Source: Melanopsichium pennsylvanicum (lineage: Eukaryota > Basidiomycota > Ustilaginomycetes > Ustilaginales). Taken from it: 64,000 nucleotides of DNA. The notes beneath the pieces are model-generated. The model ran no database searches. It was given only the letters and a program-made list of their open reading frames with translations, and was not told the origin of the DNA. The DNA is taken from assembly GCA_900208305.1 (NCBI GenBank), contig OAPG01000002.1:868001-932000 (forward strand). The letters run 5' to 3'. Below are positions 20,894 to 34,222 of the stretch, one piece after another (positions within the stretch are counted from its first letter, which is position 1; the number at the start of each line of letters is the position of its first letter). Made by a program: the position numbers and the translations under genes.

Positions 20894-21786
20894 TTTGGAA
20901 GGATCGACCGCTGGGCGCTGTTGAATTCCCCTTAAAAATGTGTGAGAAGCAGCTCGAGCGATTCGGGGAGCTGAGAGTTGTGATACCAGTCAATTCGATG
21001 CGCCTTAACACAGAGCCCGAAAGTGACTCTTTCCGTCGAGCGTGGTTACGTTTAGCTTCGATGCAAGGGTCGTATATAGCGGGACTATAGCTTCGGAAAG
21101 ACAAGGCTGGAAGGTTTGGCGTTTTTACAAGTGATGAGTTGATCGTAAAAGATTGGATCCACAGCGACGTCGGCTAGTAGAGGATGAGATTCAAGGGCAA
21201 GGTGATAGTAGGTAAGTGACAGCTTCGCAAGTCAAGCTGAGCCTGTTGAATCGGATTCACAAGAAAGAGGAGCAGCAAAGCCCGTAACTCTCGTCTTACG
21301 TGCGAACCGTGAGAACTCCACAAAATCACACACCAACCCGCATCGGCAAAGTTGAGTCAAAAAAAAGGGACTAAATTACTTTGCCTCGAGACGTCCGTGC
21401 TTAAACAAGTCGAGAAAAAATCACAACTTTTTTCACAGCTGACCTGACTCAGCTTCAAGCCGTTTCTTGAGTCAAAATTGGATTCTGTCAGGTTGATCCA
21501 GTCTTGGGCGGACACCTTCAAGATCACAAGTATGTACACATCTTTATGGATCACACCCATGGATCACACCCATGGATCACACCCATACCAATTCTCTATT
21601 TTTAATTTTGTTTTTTTTGCTGACATTAACACCGACTGGCGGTGTGGATTCGAAGCCATGATTGTGTTCATTCATCATCGAGAATACGCAGACTCAAATC
21701 ACGGGATATCTATGATATACTGTATTAAATGCACGAGAACAGATGGAGATGCCGAATCTACCAGACACGGCACTGAAACACATGCT
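20894..21786. other. Intergenic region upstream of the vWA gene
   Basis: About 890 bp between the vWA start and the PRP43 stop, both on the minus strand. It holds three TGA(C/G)TCA sites at 21353-21359, 21445-21451 and 21468-21474, and a 13-bp tandem repeat. No gene was recognised. Confidence 0.6.
21546..21584. repeat. Three perfect 13-bp tandem repeats
   Basis: ATGGATCACACCC occurs three times head to tail without a mismatch, in non-coding sequence downstream of PRP43. Confidence 0.95.
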
Positions 21787-24846
<3,060 letters not shown>

Positions 24847-26352
24847 ATGATGCTGCAATCGACCCGAACTGCGATTCGCGCCGCCGGCACCCCAGTCTCC
24901 ATGAGTCGTGCGGCCTCCAGAGCGTTCTCCACCTCGATGATCCAGAACAGGGATGTCCAGAACATCACAGTGTATGTGTACCACCCTCGTTACGCATCTC
25001 GCGAACGCCTCAATTGACGTTGAAATGGTTTTGTTGACCTCGCCGTGCCTCTGCTACCAACGCACTCGTCTCATTCACAGCTTCGGAGCCGGTCTTATGG
25101 GTGCTGGTATCGCTCAGGTCCTTGCTCACAAGGGCAAGTTCAATGTCACCCTCTCAGACGTCACCGACAAGGCACTTGCCAACGGTCACAACATCATCTC
25201 CAAGTCGCTCGGTCGTATCGCCAAAAAGGCCATGGCTGAGGCCAGCGCCGACGAGCAGGCTCAATTTGTTAAAGGTGTCGTGGACTCGATCAAGCTGACC
25301 ACCGACCCTGAGGCAGCTGTCAAGGACACCGATCTCGTCATCGAGGCTATTATCGAGAATGTCGGCATTAAGAAGGACCTTTTTGGTTTCCTCGACGGCA
25401 AGGCTCCCAAGGATGCCCTTTTTGCATCCAACACCTCTTCGCTTTCCATCACTGATGTCGCCGAGGCTGTCTCTGCTCAGAGGCAGGAGCTCTTTGGAGG
25501 TAGGTCGATCGTGCGCATGCGTGAAGATCATTTTAATGGTCCGTAAGCTGATTTTGCTCTGGCATTCGTTGCTTCTCTTCCTATTTGCAGGATTCCACGC
25601 CTTCAACCCGGTCCCCCAGATGAAGTAAGTGCCGCCTGCGTTCAATTGCAGAATTCGCATGCTTGCTTCGCGAATACTGACGCTTAGTTTTTTGTCGTCC
25701 GCTCTTGCTCCTTCAGGCTTGTTGAGGTCGTTCGCACCACAAAGACCAGCAACGATACTTTCGACTCCTTGACCGAGGTTGCCAAGCGCATGGGCAAGAC
25801 ACCTGTAGCGTGCATTGACTCGCCTGGGTGAGTCCAAAATACTACCGAGATAGCACTTCAGCACAGCCCGAGTGTATGCTGACTCTCGTCTTCTTTGATC
25901 GCTCCGCCATCCTTTGCGTGACAGTTTCATCGTCAACCGTTTGCTGGTTCCCTACATGCTCGAGGCCATCCGTCTGGTCGAGCGAGGTGAGGCCACTGCC
26001 AAGGATGTCGACATTGCCATGAAGCTTGGTGCCGGTTGTAAGTCCCTTTCCGTTGTGCCTCCTTCAGGCCCAAGGCGCCTGCCTGAGAGCGGTAGCTGAC
26101 CTCTCCTTCCCCTTTCTCAATCAATTTGAAGACCCTATGGGACCCTTTGAGCTGGCTGACTTGGTTGGTCTCGACACGCTCTCGCACATCGCCAAGGGTT
26201 GGAGGGATACACGCGTCAAGACTGGCGAGATCACTGCTGAAGCTGTTTCGGAGTCCAAGCTGCTCGAGGGTCTTGTCAAACAGGGCAAACTCGGCAAAAA
26301 GAGCGGTGAAAAGGGTGGCTTTTACGAGTACCCTGCTCCTACCAGAAAGTGA
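24847..26352 (+). CDS. 3-hydroxyacyl-CoA dehydrogenase, probably mitochondrial
   Basis: NAD-dependent oxidation of L-3-hydroxyacyl-CoA in fatty-acid or branched-chain beta-oxidation. Six exons: 24847-24971, 25081-25499, 25591-25624, 25717-25827, 25925-26037 and 26132-26352. The product has 340 residues; introns are 91-109 bp with GT-AG ends. An Arg/Ser/Ala-rich N-terminus (about 30 residues, no acid) looks like a mitochondrial presequence. The Rossmann motif [12 protein letters not shown] follows. The catalytic pair is His184 (in [10 protein letters not shown]) and Glu196 (in KLVEV), spaced 12 as in human HADH. The C-terminal domain has [29 protein letters not shown] and [13 protein letters not shown]. 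It ends TRK, so there is no PTS1 tail. Exon 3 is only 34 nt. Confidence 0.95.
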
Positions 26353-26813
26353 GCAGTCTGAGCTGCAGCCAAGTCTGCATAATCACATCTGTCTTGTCCT
26401 TGTGACTGTATGGTAATCTGCGGTTGCGATCGTGTCTTGTCGTTCTCGACAGATTCTCGAATAGAGATAAAATGATGTTACGATACTGTTACAATGTGAC
26501 GTACATAGACAAGTGTGGTACGTCGTAAGCTTTTCACGGGCGTTCTGTGATGACTTCGTTGCGTAGTCTTGAAATATGGCGGGGTGGCAGCTTTCGAGCA
26601 GTGGCGCTTGGACCCATGATTGATCAGAGGGGGAGAGAGGAAGAGAGGGAGAGAGGGAGAGAGGGAGAGAGGGAGAGAAAGAGAGACTGCACGTCGTGGG
26701 TATAATGTCGGAGCTTCCGACATGCTCAAATCTATGGAAAAAGCGTACTTCGACTGATCAGGTCCGGGCCGAGGTCCGGACCATTCCCGAGCTGTGAAGC
26801 GTGGCTACCAAAA
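26353..26813. other. Convergent 3' region with purine repeat
   Basis: 461 bp between two convergent genes. It contains the GA-rich repeat at about 26628-26686. Nothing coding was recognised. Confidence 0.7.
26628..26686. repeat. GAGAGAGG-type purine repeat
   Basis: About 60 bp of almost pure purine on the plus strand, with a recurring 8-bp GAGAGAGG unit. It is non-coding. Confidence 0.85.
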
Positions 26814-27233
26814 TCAAGAGCGATTGTCCCACTGCTTGAGGTAATCGATCCCCATCTCCTTGGGCATAGGTCCCCAGTCCTTCCTCTGACGGTTTCGTGG
26901 ACGCCTCTTAATCTGCTCTTCGCCTTTCATGCCTTCATCGTCCTGCTCTTCGTCGCCATCATGGGATTCTGCTCGCGTCGGCATCGCTCCGGCCTGACGG
27001 AAAACAGGTTTAGCGGCACGGGTTGCCTCTTCCTTCTGACGGGACTTTTCCTCGAGAGCTTGTCTCTTCTCGAGCGCTTTACCGGTCAGAACAGCCTTCT
27101 TTACGACCTGCTTGAATACTGGTGCACTTGCACTCGCTGTTGTTGCAGACGCAGTGGAAGAGCGAACCTTTCCTTGTGCGGTTTGCTTCTCCTTGAGCGA
27201 AGGCTTCTTGTAGAATTTGGACGACTTGCCCAT
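26814..27233 (-). CDS. Small basic protein, unrecognised
   Basis: A 139-residue Lys/Gln/Ala-rich protein starting MGKSSKFYKK. The start is the first ATG in the frame; codons upstream lack one. The middle is a charged, helix-prone segment (KALEKRQALEEKSRQKEEATR). An acidic patch (DGDEEQDDEG) is followed by basic RRPRNRQRKDW. The C-terminus GIDYLKQWDN looks like a short conserved motif. There is no membrane segment or signal peptide. The composition would suit a nuclear or nucleolar protein, but I cannot name a family. It diverges from prefoldin 5. Confidence 0.6.
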   Translation of the reverse strand: MGKSSKFYKKPSLKEKQTAQGKVRSSTASATTASASAPVFKQVVKKAVLTGKALEKRQALEEKSRQKEEATRAAKPVFRQAGAMPTRAESHDGDEEQDDEGMKGEEQIKRRPRNRQRKDWGPMPKEMGIDYLKQWDNRS

Positions 27234-27698
27234 CTTGATGGCTGTACGTCTCAGGGTTTTCAGCGGTGGGCGAGTTTGTCGGAACAAGTCGATACAGGCA
27301 TTCAACGAGCCGAGTTTGGTGATCGAAAGATGGTAATGGATGAGAAGGAAGATTGGATTGACGTTCCAACAAGATGCATCGAAGAGAGCCGGTCGCCAAA
27401 ATTTACAAGAAAAAAGGGTTCAAACTGGCTTGCACCAAAAATCTCATCAAATCGCCGAAACCTGCAAGAAGGTGCAAAAGCAGTCGTGAATTTAGAGCTG
27501 TTGCATGAGGGTGGAGCAAGAGGCTGGACAAGAAGGTTGTGCGCGCTCGGTAGTAGACCAACACCATCGCTGCCATTCGCATCCAACACGCAAGGTCTTC
27601 AATTCCGAATCAGATCGGTTCAGAACACTCGCTAGCCAACCTCGCATCCTTTCGCTCGAGATACCTGAGAAAGTGCAATACTTTCTGCAGTGGCCACC
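27234..27698. promoter_or_regulatory. Divergent promoter region, orphan gene / prefoldin 5
   Basis: 465 bp between two divergent start codons, presumably holding both promoters. No specific element or additional gene was identified. Confidence 0.45.
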
Positions 27699-28499
27699 AT
27701 GAGTTCGAACGGCCAACAAGTAGACCTTATGTCCTTGGACGTTCAGCAGGTAAGTTGGACTGCAGCCGCTGACCCATCCCCGGGAAACACCGGGAAGCAA
27801 CAGTGTACTGACTCAAATCAACATGTTGTGCCATGTTGAATCTTTTTTTCACACACTCATGCTCCTCGTTCGCAGCTGCTTGAGGTCAAGAAGCAGCTCG
27901 AAACAGAAGTACAGCATCTCACATCTTCATTCGGACAGTTAAAAGCAGCACAGGCCAAGTTCAAGAGCTGCATCGAGAGCGTGGCTACCATCAAGCCCGA
28001 AAATGCAGACAAGACTACATTGATCCCATTGACGTCGTCGCTCTATGTTCCGGGCAAAATTGCGGATTCGGAGAGCGTGATTGTAGACGTGGGCACGGGC
28101 TACTTTGTTGAGAAGGTAAGCAAGCCTTGTCGTTCTCTACCCTTTATTGTCGTGGACCCCACATAGCTGACGCTCCGATCTTGCAACCATCACGGTGTTC
28201 ATCGAATCCCCACAGTCAACGGCTGACGCTACCAAAATGTACCAAGAGAAGGTCGAGTTCCTCACCAAGAACTTGGAACAGCTGCAGGAGACTGTGCTCC
28301 GACAGCAAGAAAACTTGCAAACCACTGTCGAGATGATCCGAATGGTGAGCCACACTCGTCAGCCATTTGCAGCGCCTATCGATGACGGGACACTGACATT
28401 TCCCCCTTCCCTAACATCTGATCTTGACACGAGCAGAAAGCGAGAGCTGAACAGCAGGCAATAGCGTCGCGGGGCGCTGGACAGGCAGCAACAGCATAA
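27699..28499 (+). CDS. GIM5: Prefoldin subunit 5
   Basis: Alpha-type subunit of the hexameric prefoldin chaperone, which hands actin and tubulin to the CCT chaperonin. Four exons: 27699-27749, 27876-28115, 28216-28344 and 28437-28499. The product has 160 residues; all junctions are in phase 0, with introns of 126, 100 and 92 bp. N-terminal helix: LLEVKKQLETEVQHLTSSFGQLKAAQAKF. Beta-hairpin region: LIPLTSSLYVPGKI, then VIVDVGTGYFVEK, the prefoldin-5 signature. C-terminal helix: YQEKVEFLTKNLEQLQETV. A short Ala/Gln tail ends the protein. The length is normal for the family. Confidence 0.93.
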
Positions 28500-29486
28500 T
28501 GCCGCCACTTTGGTTTGCAACCCTTTTGAGTCACGGTAATCTTTTGATCTCGGACCTTTGTAATACTAGTGGCATCATGCGCGGAACCTCTGCTACCGTC
28601 CTGGTTACATGAATAGCCATGCGCAAAGCCTTGAATGAACCTTGTTACAAAGAATGCCCGATGAGACTCAAATCAGAAGATCGGCTTGGTGTGCATATGA
28701 ATCTGTTAGACTGTCACGCTTGTGGAGTTTTAGCAAAGCAGATCAGATCAGGGTCCTCGTCACCGCTCTTTTTTGATCATTAGAAATGCTATGCCTTGCT
28801 GACCAATGACGGCCAAATTGGTATTATTCCATTCGCGAAATGAGCGTGTCCTAGCCGGAAAAAGGAATCTTTTTGTGAAAATTGGCAATTGCGAAGAAAT
28901 GCAACCAACCTATGCTTGCTAATGGTGTAAGATAAAAAAAATTCAAGGGCCACAGGTGGCGATTCGAGATGTTGACAGTTGGTTGTTTGCTCGTGTGCCT
29001 ACCTTTTTTTTTTTTTTTTTTTTTTTTTTTGGGGGGGTTACACAGATTTTTGTGAAGTTGTGTCTGTGTGTGTGACGTTTGCCATTTCCATCAGAAAGCC
29101 AAACTTCCTCCTCCTCTTCGCTAATGCTGAGCGATACGATTGATCCTCATTCTTACACCTTACTCCGTCATCCTGGCTCAGCCACACCGCTATCTTCGAG
29201 AGAATTCAAGACCATATCTCAACATTTGGACGTCTTCGAAACCCCACAGACTGTATCCCTCACGGCCTCTCTTCCGTACGCGCTCACGAGTTCGACACTA
29301 TCTCTGCTTTCAAGGGTAGCCTACGTCCGTGAGACATCGTGGTCGCATCAAGTCAAAGTCTTTGAAGTCACATTGGAAAACCATAGTGGCTCATCATAGC
29401 TTCTACCAACTGGCTCACAAGGACGAATCTTTCTCCAAGCACATCCTTCACATGACGGCGGGAAGCAACTTGGCACGAGTGATGGT
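28500..29486. other. Intergenic region with poly-T/poly-G tract
   Basis: About 990 bp between prefoldin 5 and the next gene. It contains the homopolymer tract at 29004-29037. A 106-codon open frame at 29079-29399 shares the frame of the downstream gene but is closed by a stop and resembles nothing known. Confidence 0.55.
29004..29037. repeat. Poly(T)27 followed by poly(G)7
   Basis: 27 uninterrupted T are directly followed by seven G. Such a tract is prone to length error in sequencing, so the true number may differ. Confidence 0.9.
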
Positions 29487-32400
29487 ATGATTGGCCCTCG
29501 ATGCCTGGGCCAAGGCGGCTCGGCAGCAAGATCGCAGGCTGCTCGTGTACCATCAATAGCATTTGTAACGTCATCAACCGCGCCGCTGGCCGAATGCTCC
29601 TATCGCACATGGCAGCCTCCACAGCCTTGCCTGGCGCCACTTCAGAGACGCACACGAATAGAGGTTTCTGAATGTACACGCCGCTTTTCCTCAGCATCAC
29701 AAAGCATGAGAGATCATACCGACTCGTCCGATCTCGCTGTCTCGGTTGATCAGCACGGCGTCCAGTCTGCTTTCCATGATCCGCCATTCACTCGTCCAAA
29801 CGTGAAGCGTATTCGTTCCGCGAGTGGATCCGCCCCCAAGCATAGATCATCGACCTTTCCTGCTCAGCCACCACGCTCACAGGAACCAGGCTTGGATGCG
29901 GCAACCATTTCATCGGCATCGCACGGTCGTACTTTATCAGACGAGCTCAATCACAGCTCAACTTCACGTCCACCAGACCATGCTATCTCACCCTACACTG
30001 CGCCTAAGCGATCGCTTCTCACATCTCACCCTGACGTTCCGACCGGTCTCCTCGTTGATTTCTTAACTTCATCCGACACAGACACGGTTCAGCACATCAG
30101 AGCGCACTTCTCATCCGACTTTCATCGCATCGATGCCTACCTTCTTTTACGGGAGCGCGATCCTCAGCGCCTTTCAGTCCTTTCGTACCTCGACATCTAC
30201 TCTCTCATCAGACGTGCCGGCAAATACAAGCTTGGAAGCGTCCTCGGACTCATCCTAGACGATATCGTTGGCCCATATATGTCCAATAACAGCGCAATGC
30301 CAGGCTACTTTAACATCTCCCCTGGGACCGAAGAGCGATTCAAGCTGCTCAGGGAGATACTCGTGCGTTGCATCCACGCCGAATTTCTACTCCACGATGG
30401 CACCGCTATGAACGTCTTCATGCTCATGTTGGATGATCAAATTCAGCTGCGTCAAGCCTCGGCCAGTGCTAAGGAATTGAACCCTGACGCATCGTCTGCG
30501 TCTCTGGCCGCGATGTCCATCGCAGAAGGCGCGGCTATCACCCTTCCCGACAACTTCCCTGTCGGTGAAGCTCGACGGCTTGCCAAGCTCGCAGTCCATC
30601 TGCACAGCCCCGAACTTGCTCCTGTACTCAATGCTCTGCGGGCTCATCTCGAGGCTCACACTCCCGACTTTCCTACAGCTCGCGAAGGCTCTCAGTTGAT
30701 CGCATACTACCTTCAGCCCAACTTGCGCGAGTTTGGAGCCGCTCTAGACGTCGTACGCGGTCTTCGAGATACCAACGCTGTAGCGCAGGAAGTGATCGAT
30801 GATGCAATTCACGATGGCAAGGCTTATCTATCCGAGCTCGAACGTACGATGTCAGCCGATGCAGCGGACACTCATGCCCGCCCATCTGCGGAAGAGCTGC
30901 AACAGATCTGCCTCGATGTGTCCCTCCGACTTATTGCTATGAAGAATTTGATGGCCCAAAGGCCCAAGGGAGGCGTGCAGTATCGAAAAGCCTTCGAAAG
31001 CCTCATTGCCAGCTTTCGACTGGACATGTTCGATATGGATGGACGTTTTCAGACGCAGTCCCTGCTCGACGTGCCGGTCCGCAGCATCCGCAACGTATTC
31101 CTGCATCTCGTCGGTCAGAACGACAAGTCATGTTTGGTTGAAGCCCTCTTTGTGCTTCAGAGGGCCCAGAGATGTGACCAACGCCTCGTAGCAATGCTAC
31201 CGGATGGCGACTTGCAGCAATTCTGCGATTTTGCTCAAACCAACGATGCCCTCAGTCTCGCTGCCGAGGCATATACCCTTTTCGTCAAAGCCAAGGCCTC
31301 CACCGCATCGACACCAAACTTGTCTGTTGATTACAAGCACGTCCTGGCACGTGACGGAATGCTGACGGACACCGACACCTTCCTCACGCTCATGCGACAA
31401 CTCGTTTTGCAGGGTCAGAAGATCAACATGATTGCGCTGCTCCGTGCCATGCGCCTGCTTCCTTTGACGGACACCGCTGCAGGCCAACTCAACATGCGCT
31501 TCTCTGGCTTGCAAAGGTCGCGGATGGTCGCTCTCTTGGCTGAAGTGGGCTTGGCGGAAGATGCTTTCGAATTATACCAGCATTGGACCCTTTGGCGCTA
31601 CGAAGCTGCGGCCCTGGCCGATTCCGTCACATTGCGCCGGGCAGGCGCTGTTCAAGTAGCCGATCCACTCATCGAACGTCAGATCAGGCTTATGCACGAT
31701 CCCGATCAACAGGTTGCCATCTCGTCCGAGTGCCTCGTCGCTCTGGTTCGAAGCCTCTGCAGGCAACCCGCTGGGCGATCCGCTAGTCACACTGGAATGC
31801 AGACCACCAACGCTTCAGCACCAACGCAGAAGCTCACATCAGACCAAAAAGCTCGTAGTTCAAAGATACCAGCCGAGCAGCTCAGCAAAGCCAGGTTCGT
31901 GATCGACGTTTTTAAGCAATCATGTACGCCCATGGACTGGACACATTATCGACTCACAGCTTTGGCACGGGCCTGCTTCACGGCTAAAGACCTTCCCGGC
32001 GCTTTTGATGCGCTTGCAAAGATCAGCTTCCTGCGAGAGATCCCTGATCAGGTAGACATTGCGGTGTTGCTTGGCGGACTAGTGGAACATGATGTAGACA
32101 GAGCCGTGGACCTTTTCATTCGGCATTGTTCCGTCCCCGAGACGCTGAACGCACAGGACAAGACTACGAAGGGCAAGCGTGATGCTAAGCACATTCCTCT
32201 CACTTCAACAAAGAAGCTGGTCACCAGCTCCCCGAAGCTCGCACCGATGATGCCGACACCTGCCCTGACTTCGATGCTCCTTGCCCGCACCATCGCGCAG
32301 AATCGTTTGGACCTGATGGAAAGACTGTACGAATTCAGCGAAGCTGTCGGCATTTCTTCGCGTCTTGGACATGCTGCTTCGCTTCGTGCCGTATTTCTGC

Positions 32401-33485
32401 AGGGCGTCCCTCCACGGAAGGCGACGCAGACGATCGACCGCATGCTTGCGAACGGCTGGATCGCAGACCCACCTGTCCTCGAGCAACTGGCCCAACGGCT
32501 TCTTCGCAAGTTGAAGCATCGTATCTCAGAAGACGAGGCTTTTTTGGTTCAAGCCGAGGAAGGAGCCCAGCATCACAAGAGCAAGCGTCTGTCTGCCAGG
32601 GAGCGCCTCAAGTTCGTGCAGGCAGCCACGCACCTCATGCTGGTCAGCGCACGGAACAAGGATGTGATCAACCTCAGGACTGTTTCTGGAGCTCTGGACG
32701 TGATCGCACGTGCCCATACATCTTTCATCAAGCGCTCGCTTCAAGAGACCACTGATTCCTCTAGCAGTGTGCCTGGGCAGTCCCGTCGAGCGGTTAGGCA
32801 GCGCGATCAAGGGGAGAGGAGCCTACAGTGGGTAACTTGCCTGGACTTGATTGTCTATATGCTGCGATGGACCAAGTATTTGGACACGGGCGATGATTAT
32901 CGACACAGTCAACCTCTGTGGAAGTGGAGCGAAGCCGGCAACGGTGACATGATTTCGGCTGATCTGGACGATATGTTGGGTTTCGGATTTAGCCGCAGCC
33001 ACAATCGACGAACATTGGCGCAGACATCTGCACCAGCAGTTACCCTGCCGACCTCCACGGAATCTGCTACGGACAGCAATGCGGACAACGACGCCGAGGT
33101 CATACAGACCGACAGTATCGTGCAGCGACACCCACGCGGTGAGCCAAACGTAATATCTGCTGATCTCTTCCGTCGTCTGATCGAGACTTACTTGGCCCTC
33201 GGAGACGCGTGTGGTGCAGCTGAAGTGGCGTGCTGGATGCGGGATGAGGCCAAGATTGATATTGCTCGCACATCTCAGGAGACCATCGATTTCGTTAGCC
33301 GAATCAAGGCAGCGGTGATGGAACGCGGTGATGAGCAAATGTGGGCGGATCCTCAAGCCAATGAGCGTTTTTTGGGCAGGAACGAAGCGGAAAGCGGCAG
33401 CAGCAATATCGGCAGCAGCAATATTCTGCGCATGCTGGCTGGTCAGCAAAGCACGGCACACACCAAGAGATGGTGGACGCCCTAG
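29487..33485 (+). CDS. Large helical-repeat (PPR-like) protein, probably mitochondrial
   Basis: 1332-residue protein, no intron seen. The N-terminal 75 residues are rich in Arg/Ser/Ala and contain RRFSSASQ, which resembles a mitochondrial presequence cleavage region. After a Ser/Pro-rich linker, most of the protein is alpha-helical with repeated helix pairs. Examples are LTALARACFTAKDLPGAFDAL, ALTSMLLARTIAQNRLDLMERLY and LFRRLIETYLALGDACGAAE, which look like degenerate pentatricopeptide repeats. No catalytic motif was found. A role in organellar RNA metabolism is inferred from this architecture only. The exact start is uncertain: an out-of-frame ATG lies five bases upstream. Confidence 0.7.
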   Translation: MIGPRCLGQGGSAARSQAARVPSIAFVTSSTAPLAECSYRTWQPPQPCLAPLQRRTRIEVSECTRRFSSASQSMRDHTDSSDLAVSVDQHGVQSAFHDPPFTRPNVKRIRSASGSAPKHRSSTFPAQPPRSQEPGLDAATISSASHGRTLSDELNHSSTSRPPDHAISPYTAPKRSLLTSHPDVPTGLLVDFLTSSDTDTVQHIRAHFSSDFHRIDAYLLLRERDPQRLSVLSYLDIYSLIRRAGKYKLGSVLGLILDDIVGPYMSNNSAMPGYFNISPGTEERFKLLREILVRCIHAEFLLHDGTAMNVFMLMLDDQIQLRQASASAKELNPDASSASLAAMSIAEGAAITLPDNFPVGEARRLAKLAVHLHSPELAPVLNALRAHLEAHTPDFPTAREGSQLIAYYLQPNLREFGAALDVVRGLRDTNAVAQEVIDDAIHDGKAYLSELERTMSADAADTHARPSAEELQQICLDVSLRLIAMKNLMAQRPKGGVQYRKAFESLIASFRLDMFDMDGRFQTQSLLDVPVRSIRNVFLHLVGQNDKSCLVEALFVLQRAQRCDQRLVAMLPDGDLQQFCDFAQTNDALSLAAEAYTLFVKAKASTASTPNLSVDYKHVLARDGMLTDTDTFLTLMRQLVLQGQKINMIALLRAMRLLPLTDTAAGQLNMRFSGLQRSRMVALLAEVGLAEDAFELYQHWTLWRYEAAALADSVTLRRAGAVQVADPLIERQIRLMHDPDQQVAISSECLVALVRSLCRQPAGRSASHTGMQTTNASAPTQKLTSDQKARSSKIPAEQLSKARFVIDVFKQSCTPMDWTHYRLTALARACFTAKDLPGAFDALAKISFLREIPDQVDIAVLLGGLVEHDVDRAVDLFIRHCSVPETLNAQDKTTKGKRDAKHIPLTSTKKLVTSSPKLAPMMPTPALTSMLLARTIAQNRLDLMERLYEFSEAVGISSRLGHAASLRAVFLQGVPPRKATQTIDRMLANGWIADPPVLEQLAQRLLRKLKHRISEDEAFLVQAEEGAQHHKSKRLSARERLKFVQAATHLMLVSARNKDVINLRTVSGALDVIARAHTSFIKRSLQETTDSSSSVPGQSRRAVRQRDQGERSLQWVTCLDLIVYMLRWTKYLDTGDDYRHSQPLWKWSEAGNGDMISADLDDMLGFGFSRSHNRRTLAQTSAPAVTLPTSTESATDSNADNDAEVIQTDSIVQRHPRGEPNVISADLFRRLIETYLALGDACGAAEVACWMRDEAKIDIARTSQETIDFVSRIKAAVMERGDEQMWADPQANERFLGRNEAESGSSNIGSSNILRMLAGQQSTAHTKRWWTP

Positions 33486-34222
33486 ATTTACTCTTTTGTT
33501 CGCCCATGGATGAACTGTATAGTATTGAATACAAGTGCAAAGCACAGACCGCGCATCGCACATCACTTGGTTGCGAGGACGGTGATGATGAGAGTGTGTG
33601 AGAGTAGAGTGGTGTAAAGCGTTTGTAACACGGTGTGGCTCAGGAAGATGATTTTCGCACGATAAACGAAAACACACCTACCGGCTGCCCCCGGCGCACA
33701 TCAGCTTGGGAAGGGAGTTGATCGGATCCATGTTGCTGCCCCACCGTGTCTAGTTGCTGCTCTACCAGAATTGGGACTCTCTTGGAATTTGGCAAGAATT
33801 CAAGGTCTTTGAAGATCACACCTTGGCGGAAAGATTTTAAATGAGGAACAAATTTTGAATACAATTTCTACGGAATTTCAACTTTCTGAGCGCAAAGCAC
33901 ACGAAAGAGGTCAAAATCAGAGAGCGAGGTGAGAAGAAAGTGTCGTCGGTCGCTTCATCAGCCTAGCCATGGCCTCAGACTTGGCTCAAGCCAACCCAAA
34001 GCGCACCTTCCGATTGCCAGGCACTAGGCCAAAATTGCAGGTTGGCGTACGAGAGAGAGATATATACTGAGATAGAGAATTGGCCTAGCTATGCGTATGT
34101 TGGCTTCGTCGATTGCAGATTCTTCGCGCCGCATGCTTTGTTATCATCATCACTCTTGACTGCTACTATCATCCTCTCCAACCCATCATTTGTCGTAACA
34201 ACTCACCATACAAAAAGAAAAC
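33486..34222. other. Intergenic region upstream of ATP16
   Basis: About 740 bp with no recognisable gene. TATATAC lies at 34061-34067, about 160 bp before the ATP16 ATG, and could be its TATA box. Confidence 0.55.

Noticed and set aside
25154..25936. 260-codon open frame antisense to the HADH-type gene
   Set aside because: It lies opposite well-supported exons and introns with conserved enzyme motifs, and its translation has no recognisable domain.
29079..29399. 106-codon frame upstream of the PPR-like gene, in the same frame
   Set aside because: It is closed by a stop, has no recognisable similarity, and no clear splice pair links it to the downstream gene.
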